From Prauserella rugosa (GTDB lineage: Bacteria; Actinomycetota; Actinomycetes; Mycobacteriales; Pseudonocardiaceae), in contig NZ_JOIJ01000005.1 in assembly GCF_000719975.1 (NCBI RefSeq), positions 266,331 through 330,330 of the forward strand: DNA of 64,000 nt, given 5' to 3'. A program made the position numbers and the translations under genes. Positions 31,283 to 39,790 of the stretch are shown in pieces (position 1 is the stretch's first letter; each line of letters starts with the position of its first letter). The notes under the pieces are model-generated. The model saw nothing but the letters and a program-made list of their open reading frames with translations, was not told the DNA's origin and searched no databases.

Positions 31283-32029
31283 TCAGCCGAGGCGGGCCTG
31301 CACGCCGTCGAGGATGACCTCGAGGCCGAACGCGAAGATGTGCTCGGGATTGGCCGGAGCCTGGAACTCCTGGCCGACCGTGCTGCCGACGCGGTCGGAG
31401 ACCGGCAGGTGTTCGTCGCCCATCACCTGCTCCAGCACGGGCGCCACGGTGTGCCACCATTCGGCGTCGGACATCCCGGAGCGGTTGGCCCTGACGTGTT
31501 GCACGTGGGTTCGCGCGTTGTCGGCGACGTGGCCGAGGATGAGGGTCAGCACGCTGTCGATCTCCACATCGGACAGTCCGATGCCGTCCAGTGGGCGCAA
31601 CTCCGTCTCGTACTTGCGCATGACACCGGGGCCCAGGTCCGGGCGCGGTGATCGCACCTCGAGCAGCCACGGGTGCCGGGTGTAGAGCTCCCAGTTCCTG
31701 CGGGCCACGAACCGCATCGCCTCGCGCCAGTCGCCCGCCCGTGCCGCTTCGTCCAGGTCGGCGTACATCTCGGCGTAGACGGAGTCGGTCATGAGTGTTG
31801 TCAGGTCGTCCTTGCCGGGCACATAGCCGTACAGCGACATCGCTCCCACGCCGAGGTGTTCGGCAACCTTGCGCATCGAGACCGCCTCGAGTCCGTGCGC
31901 GTCGGCCAGTTCGATGCCGGCATCGACGATCGCGGGCACGGTGAGGCCGGAACGGCCCGGCTTGGGGTGGTGGCCCCAGAGCAGATAGATGCTGCGGGCC
32001 AGGTCGGCGACGGGGGTCCCTCGTGCCAC
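31283..32029 (-). CDS. TetR-family regulator of the ABC exporter
   Basis: 248 residues, TetR with the TetR_C_1 (tetracyclin-repressor-like) C-terminal domain. HTH at about residues 35-75 (IELADAHGLEAVSMRKVAEH, VGAMSLYGYVPGKDDL); ligand domain with WLLEVRSPRPDLGPGVMRKYE and HVADNARTHVQH. Divergent from a daunorubicin-type ABC exporter with a palindromic operator between them, the classic arrangement for drug-responsive control. Confidence 0.88.
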   Translation of the reverse strand: MARGTPVADLARSIYLLWGHHPKPGRSGLTVPAIVDAGIELADAHGLEAVSMRKVAEHLGVGAMSLYGYVPGKDDLTTLMTDSVYAEMYADLDEAARAGDWREAMRFVARRNWELYTRHPWLLEVRSPRPDLGPGVMRKYETELRPLDGIGLSDVEIDSVLTLILGHVADNARTHVQHVRANRSGMSDAEWWHTVAPVLEQVMGDEHLPVSDRVGSTVGQEFQAPANPEHIFAFGLEVILDGVQARLG

Positions 32030-32069
32030 GTGCGGTTCCTTCCCATGGCGTTTGCGCTTGGCCGAACGC

Positions 32070-32100
32070 TACCGTACGGTGTTACGTACGCCGTACGGTA
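32070..32100. promoter_or_regulatory. Double palindromic operator upstream of ABC exporter
   Basis: TACCGTACGG, 11 bases, CCGTACGGTA: a perfect 10-bp inverted repeat whose halves each contain the palindrome ACCGTACGGT. A further GCGTACGG follows at 32103. It sits between the divergent tetR and ABC genes, 25 bases before the ABC start. Confidence 0.75.
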
Positions 32101-32124
32101 AAGCGTACGGAACGGGAGGAGATC

Positions 32125-33156
32125 ATGTCAGCGACGACCACGAGCGGTGCGTACGCCATCGACTGCACCGGCGTGCGGAAGACCTACCGCGGCAGCGGGG
32201 AGCCCGCCCTCGACGGCTTCACGCTGGCCGTGCCGCGGGGCTCGGTGCACGGACTGCTGGGCCACAACGGTGCGGGCAAGACGACGGCGGTCAGGGTGAT
32301 GAGCACACTGACGCGGTGCGAAGAGGGATCGGTGCGCGTCGCGGGCCACGACGTCGGCGCCGATCCGTCGCGGGTGCGCCGCAGGATCGGTCTGGTGGGC
32401 CAGTACGCGGCCCTCGACGAGGACCTGACCGGCAGGCAGAACCTGGTGTTGTTCGGCAGGCTCGCCCGGCTGCGGCGCGCGGCCGCGGAGGCCAGGGCGG
32501 GTGAACTGCTCGACCGCTTCGGTCTTGTAGGCGCGGCCGACCGGCGCATCGCGACCTACTCGGGTGGCATGCGCAGGCGGCTGGACCTCGCGGTTGCGCT
32601 GATCGTCGCTCCTGAGGTGTTGTTCGTCGACGAACCGACCACCGGCCTCGATCCCGCCGCCCGGCGTGAGGTGTGGGAGGCCGTCCGCGGCCTGGCCGAG
32701 GCGGGGACGACCGTGCTGCTCACCACGCAGTACCTCGACGAGGCCGACCGGCTCGCCGACCGCATCTCCCTGATGGCCCACGGCCGCGTCGTCGCCGACG
32801 GGACACCGGACGAGCTCAAGGCACGCATCGGCGACGACGTCATCGACCTGGCGGTGTCGGATGCCGGCGACCTCGATCGGCTCGTCGAGCTGGCGGCACC
32901 GTGGTCGAGCGGCGACGTGCACGTCACCGGGACGACGGTGAGCGTTCCGGTGCTCGACCGTGCCGACGCGCTGCTCGGTATCGCCGCGGCCGCGTCGCGA
33001 GACGGCATCGCACTCGGCGACCTCGCGGTGCGCACGCCGACGTTGGACGACGCGTTCCTGGAACTGACGGGTGCGGCCGTGGAGGGCTCGCACGACGACG
33101 GGGATCGGACCGGTGCGCAGACCCGGGAAACGGTGGGAAAGGAGGTGTCGGCATGA
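32125..33156 (+). CDS. ABC transporter ATP-binding protein, DrrA type
   Basis: 343 residues from an ATG after GGGAGGAG. Walker A GHNGAGKTTAV (about residues 46-56), Q-loop GLVGQYAAL, signature YSGGMRRRLDLA, Walker B VLFVDEPTTGLDP and the switch His replaced by Gln in LLTTQYLDEADR, which is normal in this family. The C-terminal extension with TPTLDDAFLELTG is the daunorubicin-resistance (DrrA) hallmark. Probable energy unit for drug or lipid export with the overlapping permease gene (ATGA overlap). Confidence 0.93.
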   Translation: MSATTTSGAYAIDCTGVRKTYRGSGEPALDGFTLAVPRGSVHGLLGHNGAGKTTAVRVMSTLTRCEEGSVRVAGHDVGADPSRVRRRIGLVGQYAALDEDLTGRQNLVLFGRLARLRRAAAEARAGELLDRFGLVGAADRRIATYSGGMRRRLDLAVALIVAPEVLFVDEPTTGLDPAARREVWEAVRGLAEAGTTVLLTTQYLDEADRLADRISLMAHGRVVADGTPDELKARIGDDVIDLAVSDAGDLDRLVELAAPWSSGDVHVTGTTVSVPVLDRADALLGIAAAASRDGIALGDLAVRTPTLDDAFLELTGAAVEGSHDDGDRTGAQTRETVGKEVSA

Positions 33157-34013
33157 CCGTGCACGTGATGGACAGGGGCACGCGGCCGGAGGGATGGGTG
33201 GCCGGCATCGGTGACGTGCTGACGATGACGGCGCGCGAGTTGCAGCACTGGCGCAACCGGCCGGGTGTCGTCGTGTTCGGGTGGCTGTTTCCCGTGTTGA
33301 TGCTGGCCATGTTCGTGGGCCTGCTCGGCGGCGCGCTCGGCATGTCCACCGGCGGCTCCTATGTGGACTACCTGATGCCGGGCGTGCTGGCGATGACGAT
33401 GTTCTTCGGTCTCGAATCGACGATGACGGCGGTGTCGCTCGACGCCTCGCGCGGGGTGACCGAGCGGCTCCGGTCGCTGCCGATGTCGGGAGCCTCCGTC
33501 CTGGCTGGACGGTGTGTCGTCGACGTGCTCAACTCGCTCGTGGGGCTGGCGATCGTCGTCGCCGCGGGACTGGCCTTCGGCTGGCGGCCCGATGCGGGCG
33601 TCGGCGCGTGGTGCGGCGCGCTCGGGCTGCTGGTGTTGCTCCGCGTGGCGGTCCTGTGGATCGGAGCGTTCATCGGCCTGCGCGTGCGCAACCAGGAGTC
33701 GGTGAGTGCGGTGCAGGTGGCGGTGTGGCCGGTGCTGTTCCTGTCCGGGGTGTTCGTCGACACGTCGACGATGCCGGCGTGGCTCGGTGCGGTCGCCGAG
33801 GCCAATCCGCTCACCGCGACCGTCGTCGCGGTGCGGGAGCTGCTCGGTTCCGGCGTGGCAGCGACGGGAGCGTCGGATGCCGGAGCTTCGGGTGCCGGAG
33901 CGGCGTCGTGGGTGGTCGAACTCGCACCGTGGCCGGCACTCGGCTGGCCGGTGTTGCTGATCGCGGTGTTCCTGCCACTGTCGGCCCGCACGTGGCGCAG
34001 CCTCGGCGGCTGA
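33153..34013 (+). CDS. ABC-2 type permease, DrrB type
   Basis: 286 residues with six hydrophobic helices, overlapping the ATPase gene by 4 bases (ATGA). ABC-2 features: a basic N-terminus with ARELQHWRNRPGVVVFGWLF, LMPGVLAMTMFFGLEST, VSLDASRGVTERLRSLPMS and GVFVDTSTMPAWLGAVAEANPL. Together with the upstream ATPase it forms a two-gene exporter, probably induced by a substrate sensed by the divergent TetR. After the stop the DNA becomes markedly less GC-rich up to the next gene. Confidence 0.91.
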   Translation: MTVHVMDRGTRPEGWVAGIGDVLTMTARELQHWRNRPGVVVFGWLFPVLMLAMFVGLLGGALGMSTGGSYVDYLMPGVLAMTMFFGLESTMTAVSLDASRGVTERLRSLPMSGASVLAGRCVVDVLNSLVGLAIVVAAGLAFGWRPDAGVGAWCGALGLLVLLRVAVLWIGAFIGLRVRNQESVSAVQVAVWPVLFLSGVFVDTSTMPAWLGAVAEANPLTATVVAVRELLGSGVAATGASDAGASGAGAASWVVELAPWPALGWPVLLIAVFLPLSARTWRSLGG

Positions 34014-34217
34014 GGGTCGCGCGCACTGTGCTCGCGGGCTCGGGAAATTGGGCCCTGGTTCGAGAGGTGCAATCTTGGAGCGTAGTCGGAATGCAATTCG
34101 GGCAGTGCAATTGTTGGGATGAATCGGCCTCTGAGAAATTTCCGATCGTGTCACGGAACGGTCTGGCTGCGCCGAAACATCCAACCCTTCACGAATTCGC
34201 CCCGTTGTTTGGGACCG

Positions 34218-34835
34218 TCAACGCCGTCTGAACGCTGATTCGAGGTGGTGGTGCATCAACGCCGCGGCCTCGGCGGCCTCGTGCCGGCTGATGTGTTCCA
34301 CGAGCTGCTCGTGCTCGTCCAGGGCTGTCTTCCATCGCTCGTCGTGGCGCAGCGTGGTTGGGGCGATGCACATCGACTGCACGCCGTACTTCCGGTTGGT
34401 CTCGAGCAGGAAGGGGTTGCCGCTGGCCTGCCAGATCTGCTCGTGGAACTCGTAATTGATGTTGCGACGGGTGACCGGGGAGGGGTCGTCCAGGTTTCGC
34501 TGCTCGGTCACCGAGGCCTGGAGCCGCATCACCACGCTCTCGCTGCGGCGCATCGCGGCCAGCCGGGAGGCCTCGGACTCGAGGACCGCGCGCATCTCGT
34601 AGAGCTGGCCGGTCTTCTCCTCGTCCCACACGGTCACCCTGGTGCGCCGGCCGTGGCGTTCGGCCAGTCCGTCGACCACCAGCCGGGCGACCGCCTCCCG
34701 GACCGGGGTCCGGGAGGTGCCGACCAGCTCAGCCACTGCTCGCTCGTGGAGGTCGTACCCCTGTTCGAGCGAGCCGTCGAGGATTTTCGAGCGCAGCTGT
34801 TCGTAGACCACGTCGACCTGGGGGCGGAACGTCAC
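34218..34835 (-). CDS. GntR-family regulator (FCD/FadR type)
   Basis: 205 residues from GTG 34835, which overlaps the tcuA stop by 4 bases (GTGA). Winged HTH at about residues 8-65 (VVYEQLRSKILDGSLEQGYD, VAELVGTSRTPVREAVARL). The FCD ligand domain is helical with metal-type residues EMRAVLESEASRLA, NYEFHEQIWQASGN and the C-terminal HEQLVEHISRHEAAEAA with HHH. FCD domains bind organic acids. Co-translated with tcuA, so it probably regulates the island in response to a tricarboxylate. Confidence 0.88.
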   Translation of the reverse strand: MTFRPQVDVVYEQLRSKILDGSLEQGYDLHERAVAELVGTSRTPVREAVARLVVDGLAERHGRRTRVTVWDEEKTGQLYEMRAVLESEASRLAAMRRSESVVMRLQASVTEQRNLDDPSPVTRRNINYEFHEQIWQASGNPFLLETNRKYGVQSMCIAPTTLRHDERWKTALDEHEQLVEHISRHEAAEAAALMHHHLESAFRRR

Positions 34836-36304
34836 GCAGCCGCGCTCCGTCCGGCGATCCGGCCGAAGACGATCCCGGCTGCCAGGCCGGATCCGCCGGG
34901 GTAGTTCTCGCTGAAGAGGCCACCGAGCGCCTCGCCACAGGCGAAGAGCCCAGGGATCGGCGAGCCGTCCTCCTTCAGCACCCGGGCCTGGGAGTCGCCC
35001 TTGAGTCCGCCGAAGGTGAAGGTGATTCCGCAGGTGACCGGGTAGGCGTAGAAGGGCGGTTCGGCGATCCGGTTGGCCCAGTTCGACTTCGGCGGTTCGG
35101 TGCGTGCCGCCCGACCGTCCTTCACATTGGGGTCGAACTCGGCGGAGGTGTCGATGGAGGCGTTGAAGGACTCCACCGTCTCGGCCAGACCGGCCGGGTC
35201 GATGCCGGCCTCCTCGGCGAGCTCCTGCAGGGAGTCGGCCACGTGCTCGCCCACCCCGGGTACTTCGTACTCCTGAGGTCGCAGCATGGGGCGCAAAGGT
35301 GCGTCGAAGATCTGCCAGGCGATGGCACCGGGCTGCATCAGCACCTCCTTGCCGTACTTGGCGTAGGTCAGGTTCCGGAAGTCCGCACCCTCGTCGAGGA
35401 ATCGCTTCCCGTGGCGGTCGACGATGATACCCAGCGGATAGCTTTGCCGGGTGAGGCGGTTGGTGACCTCGTAGTTGGACTCGTTGTCCTCGTAGCCGGC
35501 ATCCCACTGGGTTGCGTGACAGGAGGACCAGTCTCCGCCCTTGGCTGCGCCGAGTCGCAGGGCTTCCCGCAGCATGGTGCCGGTGTTGAAGGGGCTACCA
35601 CGGGTGACGGCGTGGTGCCATTCGGCGCCCATGTGCTCGGCGCGCATCTCCTTGTTGGCCTCGAACCCACCGCTGCCGAGGACGGTCGCTTCGGCGCGGA
35701 CGATGTGCTCCTCGCCGTCGCGTTCGAAGGCCACGCCGGTGACGGTTCCGTCCTCCACGAGGAGCTTCACCGCTCGGGCCTCGTAGAGGATCTCGATGCC
35801 GGTGGCCTCCGCGATGCGGAGATGGTCGCGAATGAGGCCCTCACCCCCGTCGACGTTGCCGACGTGCAGCCCGCCCCAGAACAGGTACCCACCGCCGGGG
35901 GTCTCGTAGGCCTGCCGCTCGTACATCAGGCGGTACCGCATCCCCTTCGCCTTGAGCCACCGCATATCGGCCGAGATGTTCGAGGTGAGGATCTCGGTCA
36001 TGTCCGGGTCGTTGCGTCCCAGGGTGACCTTCTTCAGGTCCGCCGCGTAGTCCTCCTTGGGGTAGGGCGGCACCTCGCTGCGGCCGTGCCGCTCGTCGGG
36101 TTCCACCAGGTCCTTGAGGCTCTCCAGTCCCTCATGGGTCATCCGGGTGGCCCCGGCGGTGAAGTAGCTGTTGCCGCCTGCTTGGGACTTCGGGGCTGCT
36201 TCCAGCATCAACACCTGCCTGCCGGCCTCCCTGGCTGCGTGTGCTGCGCACATTGCCGCGTTTCCCGCGCCGACGACGAGGACGTCAGTGGTGTAGGTAG
36301 ACAT
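34832..36304 (-). CDS. tcuA: FAD-dependent tricarballylate dehydrogenase-like protein
   Basis: 490 residues, flavoprotein of the fumarate reductase/succinate dehydrogenase family. N-terminal dinucleotide motif VLVVGAGNAAMCAAHAAREA; the family signature SQAGGNSYFTAGATRMTHEG; and the C-terminal GLFACGEALGGLFSENYPGG with SGLAAGIVFGRIAG. Salmonella TcuA oxidises tricarballylate to cis-aconitate, passing electrons to TcuB. No tcuB-like iron-sulfur/heme membrane gene is present here. No signal peptide, so cytoplasmic. Stop overlaps the gntR start. Confidence 0.88.
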   Translation of the reverse strand: MSTYTTDVLVVGAGNAAMCAAHAAREAGRQVLMLEAAPKSQAGGNSYFTAGATRMTHEGLESLKDLVEPDERHGRSEVPPYPKEDYAADLKKVTLGRNDPDMTEILTSNISADMRWLKAKGMRYRLMYERQAYETPGGGYLFWGGLHVGNVDGGEGLIRDHLRIAEATGIEILYEARAVKLLVEDGTVTGVAFERDGEEHIVRAEATVLGSGGFEANKEMRAEHMGAEWHHAVTRGSPFNTGTMLREALRLGAAKGGDWSSCHATQWDAGYEDNESNYEVTNRLTRQSYPLGIIVDRHGKRFLDEGADFRNLTYAKYGKEVLMQPGAIAWQIFDAPLRPMLRPQEYEVPGVGEHVADSLQELAEEAGIDPAGLAETVESFNASIDTSAEFDPNVKDGRAARTEPPKSNWANRIAEPPFYAYPVTCGITFTFGGLKGDSQARVLKEDGSPIPGLFACGEALGGLFSENYPGGSGLAAGIVFGRIAGRSAAA

Positions 36305-36314
36305 TTACACTCCC

Positions 36315-36326
36315 TTGGTATGCCAA
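36315..36326. promoter_or_regulatory. Probable GntR operator in tcuA/AbrB divergent gap
   Basis: TTGGTATGCCAA, a near-perfect palindrome of the TGGTAxxCCA type used by FCD-class GntR proteins, 11 bases upstream of the tcuA start. A partial copy, CATGCCAA, lies at 36339-36346. Likely target of the GntR gene in the same operon. Confidence 0.6.
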
Positions 36327-36408
36327 AAGCCTGTTCAGCATGCCAACGTTTGGACTGGAACTCAACAGGCACGTATGTCCCTGCAGGGCAGGGAGTGAGG
36401 GGAGAGGG

Positions 36409-36942
36409 TTGATCTCCGAACCGGAACGCCCGCGCGATCGGCAGTGGGTTGGGGTGGCGCGGCTCCTTGTGGGAGCAGTCGTGGTGGGCGGTCTCTTCGA
36501 GTACCTGGGGATTCCGGCGGGGATGCTCCTCGGCAGCGCGATCGGCGCGGCCCTGGTCAATCAGCCCGGTATGCCGCGCATGCGTCCGGTGGCCTTCCCC
36601 CGTGCGCTGCGCCAGACGGGTCTCGTCGCCATCGGTGTGGTGAGCGGGGTGATGCTCACCGTGGACTCTCTGGCGAGTACCGCTGCCGTCGCGCTACCCG
36701 TGGCGGGGGCCTATCTCGCCCTGGGCGTCGTCAATCTGGTCTTCATCACGCTGCTGATGTCTCGCTACAGCGTCGATCCCGCCACGGCCGTGCTGACTGT
36801 CACTCCCGGTGGGCTGAGCGAGGTCAGCTCGCTGGCCATCGACAAGGGCGCCCGGCTCGGGGTCGTGCTCACCGTCCACGCGGTGCGTCTGTTCGCCCTC
36901 GTCTTCCTGGTGCTCCCGGTCCTGCTGGCGGTGCTCACCTGA
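36409..36942 (+). CDS. AbrB-family membrane protein, first half
   Basis: About 177 residues from TTG 36409, which has GGGGAG 4 bases upstream; an ATG at 36340 is in frame but has no ribosome site. Five or so hydrophobic helices. It carries one AbrB repeat (PF05145-type, not the Bacillus DNA-binding AbrB): GIPAGMLLGSAIGAALVNQP, RALRQTGLVAIGVVSG, LTVTPGGLSEVSSLAIDKGA, TVHAVRLFALVFLVLPVLL. Usual members have two such repeats in about 350 residues. The stop TGA overlaps the next ATG by one base (TGATG). Confidence 0.75.
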   Translation: MISEPERPRDRQWVGVARLLVGAVVVGGLFEYLGIPAGMLLGSAIGAALVNQPGMPRMRPVAFPRALRQTGLVAIGVVSGVMLTVDSLASTAAVALPVAGAYLALGVVNLVFITLLMSRYSVDPATAVLTVTPGGLSEVSSLAIDKGARLGVVLTVHAVRLFALVFLVLPVLLAVLT

Positions 36943-37481
36943 TGGGGCTGGTTTCCCTGCTCGCCGTCTTGGCCGGTTCACTGGGAGCGGCGCTGGCCTT
37001 CCGCTGGGCTCGCGTTCCGCTGTGGGCGCTGACCGGAGGGCTCGTCGGTGCGGCCGCCGTCAACCTGGGCCTGGGTCTGGAGGTGGAGGCCCCCAACCTG
37101 CTCGTGTTGGGGGCGAAACTCCTGATCGGCACCGCCATCGGGGCCAGTCTGAGTCCCGACGTCTTCCGCCAGTTCATGCGCTTCTTCGGACCGGGGGTGC
37201 TGGCTGTGACCACCGTTCTCGCGGTCGGAGTCCTCTTCGGCTGGGGCTTCGCCGCGTGGGGTCTGATGGAGCCGGGGGAGTCCATGTTCGGGCTGGTGCC
37301 GGGTGGCGTCGGGGAGATGGTGGCAACTGCGGCGTCTCTGGGGCTCGACGGTGCCGTGGTCACCGGCGCCCATATGGTCCGGCTGTTCACCGTCGTGCTG
37401 AGTCTCCCCTTGATCCTCCGGGCTGCCGAGGCCATCCACCGGCGACGGATCGCCGGCACGGGCAGCGATCAGGCGGAGTGA
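36942..37481 (+). CDS. AbrB-family membrane protein, second half
   Basis: 179 residues. Second AbrB repeat: VPLWALTGGLVGAAAVNL, GAKLLIGTAIGASLSPDVF, FGLVPGGVGEMVATAASLGL, TGAHMVRLFTVVLSLPLIL. Each element matches the one in the preceding gene (PGG-x-x-E-x, H-x-VRLF, LP-x-x-L), so the two genes are the two halves of the standard duplicated protein. TGATG coupling ensures equal production, and the proteins presumably assemble as a heterodimer in the membrane. Function unknown; family members often sit beside tripartite tricarboxylate transporters. The 3' end overlaps the convergent lysR by 13 bases. Confidence 0.78.
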   Translation: MGLVSLLAVLAGSLGAALAFRWARVPLWALTGGLVGAAAVNLGLGLEVEAPNLLVLGAKLLIGTAIGASLSPDVFRQFMRFFGPGVLAVTTVLAVGVLFGWGFAAWGLMEPGESMFGLVPGGVGEMVATAASLGLDGAVVTGAHMVRLFTVVLSLPLILRAAEAIHRRRIAGTGSDQAE

Positions 37482-38434
37482 GGCCCGGTCCTCGCGCCTG
37501 GGGACGAACGCGTCTCTGATGGGACAGAAGGCGTGAAGTCCTGCCGGACCAGTTCCATCAGCACCGAGCGGAAGGCCACCTCGGCCGGGGAATAGACGCG
37601 CTCCTCCCGTTGGGCGAGCAGCACATTGCGTACCGGGGCTTCGTCCCCCAGCGCCAACACCCGGATGTCCGGGTGTTGGATCGCGATGGCGCTGCGCGGG
37701 GCCATCGCCACTCCGATTCCCACGCTCACCATCGCTTGAGCTTCCTGGTAGTTGTTGGCGTAGAGAGCGATCGACGGCCGGAAGCCCGCCTTCTCCGCCG
37801 CCCGCTCCAGGACCTCCACCACGGGGTGGCGGTTGGCGCGCACGATCCACGACTCGTCGCGCAGCTGTGCGAGGTTGATCTGGTCCTGGTCGGCCAAGGG
37901 ATGGCGCTTCGAAACCAGGATCACGGAGTCCTCCCGAAACAGCTCCTGAAGACGCAGTCCTTCGATGTTGATCGGCTGCCACGGGTACTCCCACAGGAAG
38001 CACAGGTGGGAACGCCCCCGTTCGAGATCTTCCAGGAGTTCGTCGAAGCGTCCGCTGGAGACCGTGAGATCGATGGCCGGATAGCGCGACTTGAACGTCT
38101 CCAGCACCCGCGGCAGGAACGAGGCGGCCATCGTGGGAAAGGCCCCCACGATCAGCGAGCCTCGGTTGCCTTCGGCCAGATCGCGAAGGTCCGCTGCTGC
38201 CGCATCCAGTTGCCGTAGCACCTTGCGTGCGTGACTGACGAGGATGTGCCCCGCATCGGTGGGGATGATGCCGCGAGGGCGACGGCGTACCAGCGGGTGC
38301 CCGGCCTCTCGCTCGAGCTTCTTGAGCTGTTGGGACACCGCGGAAGGGGTGTAGCCGAGCTCGTCGGCAGCCGCGGTGATGGAGCCGGTCTCTGCAACAC
38401 GCACGAGAACTTCGAGCCGTTGTGGGTTCAGCAT
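37469..38434 (-). CDS. LysR-family regulator
   Basis: 321 residues from MLNPQRLEVL; the reading frame continues upstream but without coding character. N-terminal HTH (residues 3-62; RVAETGSITAAADELGYTPS, AVSQQLKKLEREAG) and a periplasmic-binding-like effector domain (GSLIVGAFPTMAASFLPRVL, YANNYQEAQAMVSVGIGVAM). Divergent from prpF-tctC-tctAB. Salmonella tcu genes are also controlled by a LysR protein (TcuR), so it is the likely activator of the transport/isomerase operon, with the tricarboxylate as co-inducer (inference). Confidence 0.88.
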   Translation of the reverse strand: MLNPQRLEVLVRVAETGSITAAADELGYTPSAVSQQLKKLEREAGHPLVRRRPRGIIPTDAGHILVSHARKVLRQLDAAAADLRDLAEGNRGSLIVGAFPTMAASFLPRVLETFKSRYPAIDLTVSSGRFDELLEDLERGRSHLCFLWEYPWQPINIEGLRLQELFREDSVILVSKRHPLADQDQINLAQLRDESWIVRANRHPVVEVLERAAEKAGFRPSIALYANNYQEAQAMVSVGIGVAMAPRSAIAIQHPDIRVLALGDEAPVRNVLLAQREERVYSPAEVAFRSVLMELVRQDFTPSVPSETRSSPGARTGPHSA

Positions 38435-38439
38435 GACAC

Positions 38440-38453
38440 TCCACTTAAGTGGA
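38440..38453. promoter_or_regulatory. LysR-operator candidate, perfect 14-bp palindrome
   Basis: TCCACTTAAGTGGA, perfectly symmetric, 5 bases upstream of the lysR start. A second CGCTTAAGC-like core lies at about 38567-38575 in the 225-bp divergent gap. A site so close to the lysR start fits autorepression. Confidence 0.55.
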
Positions 38454-38658
38454 CATTCACGGAGCTTCCCCTTTTGTAAATCTGCTTTATCTGACTGCTC
38501 AGAGGCTATGTGCAGGGTCCGAGCGGACGCAAGGAACGTGGACTTCACCACTGCCGGGTGAAGCATCGCTTAAGCATCCATCAAATACTCAACATTGTTT
38601 TAATTCGCGGGTCCTGTGAGGCTGTGCGGCGATACCGGACATTGTGGAAAGGCACCTG

Positions 38659-39753
38659 ATGCAGATCTCGGCAAGCTGGGTCCGAGGGGGGACCAGCAAA
38701 TGTTGGGTGTTCGAGAAGGAGCACATCGAAAGAACCGGTTTGTCGGCCGATGAGCTGCTCCCGCGCGTCTACGGAAGTCCGGACCTACGGCAGATCGACG
38801 GAGTCGGAGGGGCCACGTCGACCACGAGCAAGGCGGTGATCCTTGAACCGTCCGCCGATGACGACCTCGACGTGGTGTACACGTTCGCCCAGGTCGGCAT
38901 CGAGGAGTTCAAGGTGGACTGGGGCAGCAACTGCGGAAACTGCTCGGCTACCGCGGGTCTGTACGCACTGGAGCGTGGCTGGGTACAGCCCGCCGAGGAT
39001 GTGACATACGTCCGGACGTTCAACACCAACAGTGGTCAGAAAGTGGTTCAGCGGATCCCTACCCCGGGGGGCGCCCTGCCCGCCGAACCGAGCGCCATCA
39101 TCCCCGGCACGGTCTACCCCGGCCACGAGGTCGGTCTGGGCTTCGTCGAACCGGGAGGGAAGACCACCGGCAAGCTTCTGCCGACCGGGGCCGGCACTGA
39201 TGTGCTCACCGTCGATGGCGTCGACTACCCCGTCTCGATCGTCGACGCGGGGGCTCCGGCCGTCATTCTGTCGCCGGAGACTGCCGGTCTCGCCGGGCTG
39301 CCGCATGCCGAGTGGGCCGGGACGGCGATCACCGAGAAACTCTCCGTGCTGGACAAGATCCGCCGAGCCGGTGCCGTCGCCATGGGGCTTGCTCTCACCC
39401 CGGAAGCGGCCGAGCGCGCTGTCCCCAAGCTCGGAATCGCAGGCCCTGCCGAGGATGCGGACGCCGATATCGAGGTCCTGATGCTCTCGATGGGGAAGCC
39501 CCACCCGGCCATGCCCATCACCGGCAGCGTGGCAATGACGATGGCGGCCTTCACCGAAGGAACGTTCCTCCACCGGGCAGCGATGTTGGGCCGTACGAAC
39601 GGAAAACTGCGCTTTCGTACCCCGGCCGGGATCATCGTCACCTTTGCCGACGACTTCGGCGGCGAGCTCGTCGTCGGTGCCGACCGCACCGCCCGCACCC
39701 TGGCCGACGCCACTCTGTACATTCCCGACCCCCCGCTGGAGCACGTCGCGTAG
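38659..39753 (+). CDS. prpF: PrpF-family isomerase (aconitate/methylaconitate type)
   Basis: 364 residues from ATG 38659 with GGAAAGG upstream. Diaminopimelate-epimerase fold. Conserved N-terminus MQISASWVRGGTSKCWVF, the catalytic cysteine region WGSNCGNCSATAGLYALERG, and the second half with SMGKPHPAMPITGSVAM. PrpF proteins isomerise methylaconitate, and relatives act on aconitate, oxalomesaconate or other unsaturated tricarboxylates. Next to TcuA and a tricarboxylate transporter, cis/trans-aconitate isomerisation is the best guess. No methylcitrate-cycle genes (prpC, acnD) are nearby. Confidence 0.88.
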   Translation: MQISASWVRGGTSKCWVFEKEHIERTGLSADELLPRVYGSPDLRQIDGVGGATSTTSKAVILEPSADDDLDVVYTFAQVGIEEFKVDWGSNCGNCSATAGLYALERGWVQPAEDVTYVRTFNTNSGQKVVQRIPTPGGALPAEPSAIIPGTVYPGHEVGLGFVEPGGKTTGKLLPTGAGTDVLTVDGVDYPVSIVDAGAPAVILSPETAGLAGLPHAEWAGTAITEKLSVLDKIRRAGAVAMGLALTPEAAERAVPKLGIAGPAEDADADIEVLMLSMGKPHPAMPITGSVAMTMAAFTEGTFLHRAAMLGRTNGKLRFRTPAGIIVTFADDFGGELVVGADRTARTLADATLYIPDPPLEHVA

Positions 39754-39790
39754 GTGCGGCGTACTTCGCTGATACGAACCAGGAGATGCA

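Noticed and set aside
37469..38566. Longer LysR protein starting at 38566
   Set aside because: The first 44 codons lie in the regulatory gap, lack coding character and would include the operator palindrome; MLNPQRLEVL is the normal LysR start.
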